A DNA stretch of 64,000 nucleotides from CAYGZC01 sp964354225 (GTDB taxonomy: Bacteria > Bacteroidota > Ignavibacteria > UBA10030 > SZUA-254): positions 1-64,000 of the forward strand of contig CAYGZC010000028.1 in the NCBI GenBank assembly GCA_964354225.1, given 5' to 3'. The translations under genes and the position numbers were made by a program. Below, in pieces: positions 24,553-33,300 of the stretch. The notes beneath the pieces were generated by a model that saw nothing but the letters and a program-made list of their open reading frames with translations, did no database searches and was not told the origin of the DNA. Position 1 is the stretch's first letter, and each line of letters starts with the position of its first letter.

Positions 24553-27291
24553 ATGAGATATGTTCGGTTACTATCTCTTTCATTAATTCTTATCCTTTGT
24601 ATAGTTGGTCTGGCATTATCACAAATACAAACAGCCAGAATCATCATCAAAGGTATATCACCTGATATCAAAGTAGCCGGTCGATACGATGCTTTGTCAA
24701 GCGGTTTACCTAATGTCGGTAAAGGGCAAAAAGTGTGGTTAGAGGCATTAGCGCTTTATACCACAGGTACTGTTAATAATAGCTGGATCGATACTATAAT
24801 TACTGAAACTTGGTCGGTGACAAATCCTCCGGGTGGTTTTGTAACGATCACACATACCGATACTACAACTTATTTTATTCCAGATAGAACGGGCCAATAT
24901 AAAGTAGATCTCTCTGTGACCACAAGTCATGGAACCGCAACGGCGTCTGTCTACATTAACTCAGCTTACTGGGTTGGTGTTGGAAACGTTACCGGTCCTG
25001 TTTCAAATCCAGCATCCTGCGGATTTGGGTGCCACAGCGGTAAAGTAAGTGAGTGGCAGGAAACCCCTCACGCCGGGATCTTCTCTTACAACGTAGATAG
25101 CAGCGATCACTATTCTACAAATTGTGTTTATTGCCATACTGTTGGTTACGACGCAGCTGCAACAGCTGTAAACGGTGGGTGGGACGATGTGCGTGCGGCA
25201 CTTGGTTTCGTTATTCCGAGTCCACAACATCCCGGAGTGTGGGATTCAATCAAAACAAATTTCCCAACCCTTGCTAATGTTTCAAATATACAGTGCGAAA
25301 ACTGCCACGGACCGGGTAGCTTGCATTTTAGTATGACAGATAAAAACCAGATTGCTGCCAGTCTCTCTGCCGATGTATGTAATCAATGTCACGGTAGAAA
25401 ATTTGGTCACATCAAGGGTTATGAATGGGGAAATACTGCTCATGCGAAATCGGTTGGAGAACCTGGTGAAATTGAACATATGAACAGCACAAGCTGTGCA
25501 CAATGCCATACAGCTCAGGGTTTCATCACCGAAAATTTAGGCCATGGTACTTCCGGTGCACCGTATGCCGATGTTCAATCTGTTACATGCGCCGCATGTC
25601 ATGATCCACACAGTGACGAGAATCCATCGCAATTGCGAGTTGCATCAGTTGGTGATGCATGTACTGGTTGCCATAAGACACGTATAAGTTCACGCGGCTT
25701 GCACCACTCACTGCAGGGTCCGATGTTCGCCGGTGTTACAGGAACACCATTTACATTGGGTCAAACCGGTATAGGTACTTGGGGTGGCTTCCAATTCCCA
25801 GGTTACCAATATCGGAATTCTTCTCACAGCAACATTGCAGGTAAATGTGCTGAGTGCCATATGGCTACAATTGCCGGAGCGGATACGCTTCTCATTCCAG
25901 GTATTCCATTTAGCCAGTATCAAGGTAAGCTTGGTGGTCACTCATTTAAAGTCGCTTATGATAATGGTACACCGGATGATGCAATAGATGATATACTCAA
26001 TCCGGTTGGATGTAAAGAATGTCATGGTACCGTATCATTGGAATTTGTTGAACAAAGCCAGGATAAGATTAAGGCATTGCTTGAGGAACTCAGAGTACTT
26101 CTGCCACATGCGACATCAGGTGATACAACTCAGCCTCTAACTCACACTAGTTCGAGCCTTACAACAATCCAAAAAGGTGCAGCATACAACTACTACTTCG
26201 TTAGCTATGATGGCAGCTATGGCGTGCACAATTATGAGTACGCTGCTGGATTACTCCGTTCTTCAATCGAAATGGTGAAGCTCGGTGCCGGTGCTGCTTC
26301 TATCGCTTCAATTAAAGACGTACCAAACGATCAAGGTAAGCAAGTCCAGGTTGTGTGGAATAAGTTCCCGGCTGAGAGCTATCCTGATCCAGTTGTCAAT
26401 TACCTCATTCTACGACAAGACTCTGCCGGTATGTTGCTTGGTAAAACTGTAGCAGCGACATCATTCCGTGAGATGCTTTCGAAAGTTACCGACGGTTCAC
26501 GCGTCACCCTGAGCGGTAGTGTTTGGACAAAGGTTGGCGAGTTCAAGGCAATCAAACAACCGAAGTACTCGCTTATGGTTCCAACACTTTTTGATTCGAC
26601 GATCATTGATGGACAAAAACTCACAACATTCGATGTGGTTGGATATACCGCAGCAAATGTTGTATATGCTTCAGCGGCTGCGACTGGGTACTCTGTAGAT
26701 AACCTGGCGCCGGCAGCTCCAACAGGATTCGCATTACAAAGCGTAGCTGGTGTGGTCAACATCTCGTGGGAATCTTCTACAGATGCGGACTTCAAATATT
26801 TCGCAGTCTACAGAGGTGTTACACCAAACTTCAATGCTCATGGTACACCACTTGCAACAGCTACAGGCACCCAGTATACGGATGCTTCAATTCAGCTTGG
26901 ACGTACATATTACTATAAGCTCACGGCGTTTGATTTCTCCGGAAACGAGAGCAACTTCACCGATGAGAAATCTATTATGGTTACCAGTATTGAAGAAGGT
27001 AACGGCATCCCAATAGAGTTTGCATTGCGTCAAAATCATCCGAATCCATTCAATCCAACAACATCAATTCGATATGAATTGCCGCAGGCAGCTCATGTGG
27101 AGATTAGCATTTACAACTCACTTGGCATGCTTGTAACAACATTGGTAGATCAGGATGAACAAAGTGGCTATCATACAATCGAGTGGAATGGAACAAATAA
27201 TTCTGGCAACACCATTGCAAGCGGAATTTACATTTACAAAATGGAAGCCGGAACATTCTCATCCATCAAAAAGATGTTGTTCATCAAATAG
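24553..27291 (+). CDS. Secreted nine-haem cytochrome with fibronectin-like domain and T9SS sorting domain
   Basis: The start at 24553 is preferred over the in-frame ATG at 24526 because AAGGAGA lies nine bases before it and a clean signal peptide follows (MRYVRLLSLSLILILCIVG). The protein is 912 residues. A beta domain comes first, then nine haem sites: CX3CH (CGFGCH, residues 156-161) and eight CXXCH (CVYCH, CENCH, CNQCH, CAQCH, CAACH, CTGCH, CAECH, CKECH). A fibronectin type III-like domain follows (about residues 715-820). The C-terminal T9SS type A sorting domain has NHPNPFNPTTSI and ends SGIYIYKMEAG...KKMLFIK. It is expected to be exported, loaded with haem and attached at the cell surface, probably for electron exchange with external acceptors or partner cells. 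Confidence 0.88.
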   Translation: MRYVRLLSLSLILILCIVGLALSQIQTARIIIKGISPDIKVAGRYDALSSGLPNVGKGQKVWLEALALYTTGTVNNSWIDTIITETWSVTNPPGGFVTITHTDTTTYFIPDRTGQYKVDLSVTTSHGTATASVYINSAYWVGVGNVTGPVSNPASCGFGCHSGKVSEWQETPHAGIFSYNVDSSDHYSTNCVYCHTVGYDAAATAVNGGWDDVRAALGFVIPSPQHPGVWDSIKTNFPTLANVSNIQCENCHGPGSLHFSMTDKNQIAASLSADVCNQCHGRKFGHIKGYEWGNTAHAKSVGEPGEIEHMNSTSCAQCHTAQGFITENLGHGTSGAPYADVQSVTCAACHDPHSDENPSQLRVASVGDACTGCHKTRISSRGLHHSLQGPMFAGVTGTPFTLGQTGIGTWGGFQFPGYQYRNSSHSNIAGKCAECHMATIAGADTLLIPGIPFSQYQGKLGGHSFKVAYDNGTPDDAIDDILNPVGCKECHGTVSLEFVEQSQDKIKALLEELRVLLPHATSGDTTQPLTHTSSSLTTIQKGAAYNYYFVSYDGSYGVHNYEYAAGLLRSSIEMVKLGAGAASIASIKDVPNDQGKQVQVVWNKFPAESYPDPVVNYLILRQDSAGMLLGKTVAATSFREMLSKVTDGSRVTLSGSVWTKVGEFKAIKQPKYSLMVPTLFDSTIIDGQKLTTFDVVGYTAANVVYASAAATGYSVDNLAPAAPTGFALQSVAGVVNISWESSTDADFKYFAVYRGVTPNFNAHGTPLATATGTQYTDASIQLGRTYYYKLTAFDFSGNESNFTDEKSIMVTSIEEGNGIPIEFALRQNHPNPFNPTTSIRYELPQAAHVEISIYNSLGMLVTTLVDQDEQSGYHTIEWNGTNNSGNTIASGIYIYKMEAGTFSSIKKMLFIK

Positions 27292-27345
27292 TATCAAACA
27301 ATATCCCGCCATTTGAAGACGGTTAAGCTATAACTCTATCTCAAT

Positions 27346-27380
27346 AGCGCAGGTGATTTAGTTTGCCTGTGCTTTTTTAT
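27346..27380 (+). terminator. Rho-independent terminator after the first secreted cytochrome
   Basis: GCGCAGG and CCTGTGC arms (one G-T pair) close a loop of about 11 nt and are followed by TTTTTT, about 55 bp after the stop codon. Confidence 0.75.
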
Positions 27381-27400
27381 TTATGCTTATAAAAGTTAGT

Positions 27401-27416
27401 TGGGTTATATAACCCA
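27401..27416. promoter_or_regulatory. Perfect palindrome TGGGTTATATAACCCA, candidate activator site
   Basis: A 16-bp perfect palindrome centred about 139 bp upstream of the transcription start expected from the sigma-54 promoter at 27522. It is the best copy of the motif also seen at 20817 and twice near 24368-24402, all within one regulatory module. Confidence 0.62.
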
Positions 27417-27521
27417 CTCAATTATGAAATTCTCTTCAATTTAGTGATTTATTCTGGAGGTAAATCGGTTAAATTTGTATGATTTTAAGAATATGTCTCA
27501 TCCCTACAACTATTCTTGAAT

Positions 27522-27537
27522 TGGCACATGAGTTGCA
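27522..27537 (+). promoter_or_regulatory. Sigma-54 promoter TGGCACATGAGTTGCA
   Basis: Full match at the diagnostic -24 (TGGCAC) and -12 (TTGCA) positions with correct spacing. The transcript leader would be about 120 nt before the cytochrome start at 27669, which has AAAGGAG as ribosome site. Confidence 0.82.
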
Positions 27538-27668
27538 ATTTATTCATTCACCTTGTATCTTATTTAAGTTTTACAATTGAGGTAACTTGCATTTTTTCGA
27601 ATAAAGCTTTATAAGTGTCCAAGTAAATAATTCACAATTTGTCACTTTAATTACAGAAAGGAGTCAAT

Positions 27669-29201
27669 ATGAAACTTGCCACGATACTATTACTTCTGTT
27701 GATGGTCATCTTCGGTTTCTCTCATCCTATTTATGCTCAGACCTACACCGGCGTTTACAATCCAATCCTGGGTTGCAGCACAACGGGATGCCATACAGTA
27801 ACTGGTAAATCACAATTTACGCAATGGTCGTCAACTCTTCATGCCCAGGCATATGATTCAATCACATTCATTCAGAAAAATCCAGACTGTTTACCTTGTC
27901 ATACAACTGGTTGGGATACAACAAAACACATTGATGGTTTTTCAGATTTCTATCCGCCGGTTACTCACAACGATTCTGTTGGTATTGACCAAATGAAGAA
28001 TGTTCAATGTGAAGCTTGCCATGGTCCGGTTCAATTTGGCGTGAATCATGGTCAGGCTTCTACCATTAATCCAACCGCTGAAAAGTGCGGATCGTGTCAT
28101 CAAGGTGAACACCATCCATACTACAGCGAATGGGCAACGACAAAACATTCTATGTCCGACACGAACGCGTCCGGTTTTCTAACGGGGGAATTTCGCAACG
28201 ATCCAAACTGTTCGGGTTGTCACACATATCAAGGTTTTGTTCAATTCGTTAACGATACCAGCTTGGCTCCAAATGTTACCCCACCCGGAAGTGAAGCGCT
28301 GCCGATTGTTTGTACAGCGTGCCATGATCCGCATTCAAATGCGAATCCGGGACAACTACGGAAATCACCAAGCGCTCTTTGCCAGAAATGTCATAACCCG
28401 GAATATGATCCCGACAGTCCGACACCTGACGGAACAACAATACATCACTCAACGGCATATATGTTAGAAGGGAAAGGCGGATATCAATATGCTGGATACA
28501 CGTATGAGAATTCATTCCATGGTTTGGTGGCTATAGACAAATGCGTCACGTGCCATGTCGTGATGACTCCGTTTATCAGCAGCTCCCAGCCGGCATCCAC
28601 GGGTCATACATTCCAGCCCAAGGGAATAAAATGTTTCGAGTGTCATGCCGATTTTGATACCCTGTCAACTTCATTTAATTACCGTAATACTCAAACAAAG
28701 ATTGACAGTTTGAGTGCCGTTCTCGGTGCGAAATTAGCGGCGGCAACGCATGTAGATTCTTCATCTGTTGAATTCTACCGCGCTAAGTTCAACTACGACT
28801 TCGTCCAGGCAGAAGGTAGTCATGGCATTCACAACACGAAATATGCAAAGGGATTATTGGAATCTGCGATTGCCAATTTCACTCCATCAACTTCCGTTGA
28901 GATTATTGATAACGGTATCCCGACCAGTTTTGAGCTGAGACAAAACTATCCTAATCCGTTTAATCCGTCGACAAATATTAGTTTTGCTCTACCGTCGGCA
29001 GAGTTTGTGCGGATCCAAATTTTTGACGTGTTGGGTAGTTTAGTTACAACCTTACTCAATCGAGATTTAACTGCCGGTAATTATAAAATCGCATGGAATG
29101 GTGTCGATCAAAATGGCGCATCTGTCACAACCGGAGTTTATCTCTACAAACTTGAGACGGGCTCGTTTACAGAAACAAAGAAAATGTTGCTGATGAAATA
29201 G
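27669..29201 (+). CDS. Secreted nine-haem cytochrome with T9SS sorting domain
   Basis: A 510-residue paralogue-like partner of the preceding cytochrome. It has a good ribosome site and a signal peptide ending near IYAQ. There are nine potential haem sites: a CX4CH motif at residues 36-42 (CSTTGCH) followed by CLPCH, CEACH, CGSCH, CSGCH, CTACH, CQKCH, CVTCH and CFECH. A C-terminal T9SS sorting domain has NYPNPFNPSTNI and ends GVYLYKLETG...KKMLLMK. It lacks the fibronectin domain of its neighbour. Its own sigma-54 promoter and upstream palindrome suggest joint control with that gene. Likely a surface or extracellular electron carrier. Confidence 0.88.
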   Translation: MKLATILLLLLMVIFGFSHPIYAQTYTGVYNPILGCSTTGCHTVTGKSQFTQWSSTLHAQAYDSITFIQKNPDCLPCHTTGWDTTKHIDGFSDFYPPVTHNDSVGIDQMKNVQCEACHGPVQFGVNHGQASTINPTAEKCGSCHQGEHHPYYSEWATTKHSMSDTNASGFLTGEFRNDPNCSGCHTYQGFVQFVNDTSLAPNVTPPGSEALPIVCTACHDPHSNANPGQLRKSPSALCQKCHNPEYDPDSPTPDGTTIHHSTAYMLEGKGGYQYAGYTYENSFHGLVAIDKCVTCHVVMTPFISSSQPASTGHTFQPKGIKCFECHADFDTLSTSFNYRNTQTKIDSLSAVLGAKLAAATHVDSSSVEFYRAKFNYDFVQAEGSHGIHNTKYAKGLLESAIANFTPSTSVEIIDNGIPTSFELRQNYPNPFNPSTNISFALPSAEFVRIQIFDVLGSLVTTLLNRDLTAGNYKIAWNGVDQNGASVTTGVYLYKLETGSFTETKKMLLMK

Positions 29202-29241
29202 TGTCAAATGATCCCGCTCGTGATAGGGATTCTATAAGATT

Positions 29242-29285
29242 AAAAGTTCCTCTTAGGTGTGACATCCTCGGAGGAACTTTTTTTA
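29242..29285 (+). terminator. Rho-independent terminator after the second secreted cytochrome
   Basis: AAAGTTCCTC and GAGGAACTTT arms followed by TTTT, 40 bp after the stop codon. Confidence 0.85.
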
Positions 29286-29383
29286 TCTCCCGTCTCTTAA
29301 AACCTTTATAAACTAAATTTGACAAAGCAATAAACATTATGTACAATCAAGTTCATGATTATCAAAGTTACCAATAACAGAAC

Positions 29384-30229
29384 ATGTTATATTTAAAAGG
29401 ATTTACTCTGGGAATGGATTCCTCGGTGAATAAAAACAAATTCCTTTTATATTCAATACTTTATTTAACCGTTTTGGTGTCCACTGTTATAGGACAGGGA
29501 CCTTACAAATGCGATTGGGCAAAAGATGGACTAATTTTAGGAAGCGGTGCGATCATTGTGTCGACTGCCTATGTTATAGATCATTCACCATCTGCTTTAT
29601 CATTACAGGAGATCAATCAACTTTCAAGTAAATCAATAAACTGGTTCGATCGGGGTGCCGTGTATCGGTTCTCTGAGGAAGCCGCAAAAATAAGTAACAT
29701 TGTAGCGGGATTGAGTATTGCGGCCCCGCTGGTTCTTTTTAGTGACAGCAAAATTAGAAAAGAGTGGAGGATATATACTCTCATGTACTTCGAGACTATA
29801 CTGTTCTCAGCATCCGTTCCATCAATTGGTAAAGGGAGCGTTAAAAGAACACGACCTTTTGTTTATAATCCTGATGTTACGCTCGAAAAGAAAACAACTG
29901 GCGAGGCAAGGAGATCATTTTTTTCCCGGCATACAACTATAACATTTGCAGCAGCCGTCTTCCTCTCGACTGTTTATGATAATAGTTACCCGGATTCAAA
30001 ATGGACACCTTATGTGTGGACAGGTTCACTATTAGCGGCAGGTGCTGTTGGGTATTTGCGTTATGAAGCCGGTGAGCATTTCCCGACAGATATTATCACT
30101 GGCGCAGTTGTTGGGAGCGCAATTGGTTACTTTATTCCGTTTTTACATCAGGCAAATAACGGAGATACTCAAATTTCGATAACTTCAACCATCTTGCCGC
30201 CAGGTATTGGCATACAACTAAGGTTATGA
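29384..30229 (+). CDS. PAP2-family membrane phosphatase
   Basis: A 281-residue membrane protein of the type 2 phosphatidic acid phosphatase superfamily. The three catalytic motifs are visible: KRTRPF (motif 1), SRHTT in place of the usual SGHT (motif 2), and a motif 3 with R and H in YLRYEAGEHFPTDI. Substrates in the family are undecaprenyl pyrophosphate or lipid phosphates; the sequence does not decide between them. The start at 29384 gives an N-terminal extension, and ATG at 29414 is an equally plausible start directly before the signal-like helix. It appears monocistronic. Confidence 0.82.
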   Translation: MLYLKGFTLGMDSSVNKNKFLLYSILYLTVLVSTVIGQGPYKCDWAKDGLILGSGAIIVSTAYVIDHSPSALSLQEINQLSSKSINWFDRGAVYRFSEEAAKISNIVAGLSIAAPLVLFSDSKIRKEWRIYTLMYFETILFSASVPSIGKGSVKRTRPFVYNPDVTLEKKTTGEARRSFFSRHTTITFAAAVFLSTVYDNSYPDSKWTPYVWTGSLLAAGAVGYLRYEAGEHFPTDIITGAVVGSAIGYFIPFLHQANNGDTQISITSTILPPGIGIQLRL

Positions 30230-30339
30230 TTATTAAATTTCATACCCTTTCAGGCTTACTAAAAGTGCTTGACTCTAAGTTAAATTCCACTTAATTTATT
30301 TTAGACAATTCGCAACACAATTCATCAAATGAGATAGTT

Positions 30340-33300
30340 ATGCGCAATGTATATTTTGCAACGCTTTGTGTTTTTATTTTTATGTTCACATTTATCTGTA
30401 CTTTAAAATATCAGGAATCCTCACCAACCGCTGAGCAGGGTGAAGGCGGGAAGAATGGCAGGTCGGGTGCCCTTGAGGCATTGGAATTCTGGACACGCTC
30501 GCGTGCATATCCCGAAAACGATATTCCACAAGATAAATATTTCAGAGCATTTCAATCTGCAAAGGTAAAGACGCGCGAAATCTCAAGTCTGCTAAGCGCA
30601 GCAAGTATTTGGGATCCCATCGGACCTCTCAATCTTCAGGGCAGAACCAAAAGTGTTGCAATAAATCCTATGAATCCCAACACCGTCTATGTTGGAACGG
30701 CAAGCGGGGGATTGTGGCGATCATACACCGGAGGTCTGGGTGGCGATTGGCACCAGGTGAAACTTGGTCATCCCGCTTTAGGCATCAGTGCAATCGTAAT
30801 TGATCCGACAGATTCAAACACAATTTATCTTGGCACCGGAGAAGTGTACCGGTATCAGAATTCAATGGTTGGATTAGTAGTGCGAACAACACGTGGGAGC
30901 TACGGCATCGGTATTCTTAAAACAATTGATGGAGGCACTACATGGACTAAAAGTCTCGATTGGTCCTATGAGCAGCAAAGAGGGATTCAATCATTAAAGA
31001 TGAATCCGCTAAATCCCCGAACTCTCTGGGCGGCGACATCAGAAGGAATTTATAAATCCACCAATGCCGGTTCAACCTGGGAAGAGATGTTATTCGGTTA
31101 TATGACGCAAGATATTGTTATTCATCTTACTGACACAAATAAAGTTCTATGCACAATAGGAAATTTTTACCCGAGTGTTACATTCTATACTACCGATGGG
31201 GGAACAAACTGGTCAGCTTCACCGTTACCGAGTTACACAGGTAAAACCACACTCGCAATATATCCAGTCAATCCAAATGTTGTCTATGCAAGTGCTGCAG
31301 ACAGTACGAACGGTGTGGGAGCTCTTTATCGAACCACTGACTTTGGAATAAGCTGGACAAAATTAAAAGAGTATTTCAATACTGGTCAGCTCTTAGGAGT
31401 TCAAGGTTGGTACTCACATTATGTTGCAGTCTACCCAACTGATTCAAGCATCATTGTACATAACGGTGTTGGCAGAAGTAAATCAACGAACGGCGGTATC
31501 ACATTTTCTGGTGTTTCTAGTGGATATTCGGATAATCATTCTTATGCTATCCATCCCACAAATCCAAATATTTTATATGCCGTCAATGACGATGGCATAT
31601 ATCGTTCTACAAATTTCGGCAGCTCTTACACGAACATTGGTTTTGGATTGCAGTCGGGACAAATTTATAATGGATTTTCATGTTCAACAATAGATTCTCT
31701 TCTTGCACTTGCTCAATCGCAAGATCATATTCCGGGTTACCGGTACTTAGGTTCTTCAACCTGGGATCACGGCAGCGCGGTGGATGAAGCCGGCTGGAAT
31801 GCCATTACTCCATCTAATGATAACATTATGTATTCAGTGTATCGATTTGGACAAGCGCTTTACAAATCTATAGATCGTGGCGAATCTTTCTTTTATGTGG
31901 GCGGCTTTAGCTCGGGTGCATGGAATTCTCCCATCGTGGTTTCTCCTTCTAATCCGAATATTCTTTACGTGGGCACAACCAGAATTTATAAATCTATTGA
32001 TGGTGCAGGAAGCTGGAACAGCGGTTCTTATCTTGACGGTAATCCAGCTCTATCTATGGCAGTCTCTGCAATGAATTCCGATACCGTTTATGTTGGTATG
32101 GCGCCGCAAGTAAATCGGGCACATATTTATTGCACAACGAATGGAGGAACATTATGGACGAACGTGACTGGTTCCCTGCCCGATAGGTATCCAATCGACA
32201 TGGCTGTTGATCCTACCAATTCAAAAATAGTTTATGTAGCATTTGGAGGATTCGGCACGGGACATCTATACAAATCTACCGATGCTGGGACAAGCTGGAG
32301 CAATATCACCGGAACACTGCCTGATGCACCAACAACTGCAATTGCGATTGATCCTCTTTACCCAAATATCGTTTATGTCGGAAATGATATCGGTGTTTAT
32401 GTAGCAACCAATAGCGGTTCAACCTGGTCAGGATTCAGTGCTGGGCTACCGGATGCAGTCATTGTTGCCGATTTGACTATTTCTCCGTCAAACCGAGCGC
32501 TGAGAGTTGCAACACATGGTAATGGTATATGGGAGCGGAAACTTCTTAATGAGTTACCGGAAACTTACTTTGATTATAAAGCACTCACTGTAAATTATCC
32601 AGTCGATGGAACCGTTTTAAATGTTGGGTTGCCACTTTCATCAATGAAGGCATCCTTCCGAAGTCTTAGTTTACAGGCACATCCGGATTCATTCGATGTT
32701 AAATATCGAATCCTTCTGGATAACACAGAAGTTTTCTCAAAAACAAAACGGATTTTAGGTTTAGTATCGGCAGAGAACAGAACTGTAACATTTGATGGAA
32801 GTTATGCTCCTATAGAAGACGGAACGTATATAGTTCAGGCAATCACACTCGCCAGTGATGATAACAATAATAACGACACAGTACAGAGTACCTTCAATAT
32901 TATTGCACCATCCACTGTTTCATACTGGACAGCAACCAAGATTCATTCTCCATACACAGAGATTACCAGCGGTTCACCCGGACCATCTGGCGATGATAAC
33001 TGGATGAGAACAGAAATTCCATTTTCATTTACTTATGATAATCACACTTACGATTCGGTTCTTATTAATACCAACGGTTGGCTGGAATTAGGTGCCGGAA
33101 CACGCGGATTTCTTATGGGTTTATCAACAGCAGAGCAGATCGGGAGTTATTTCACTTATTCACTCGCAACTACAGATCATCCGACAAAAGCACTCGGTCC
33201 GTGGTGGACTGACCTCAGTGCTGCACCCGGGCAAATTACTTACAAAACTATCGGCTCGGCACCAAATCGAACATTCATTGTGCAATGGAAAGATGTACCT

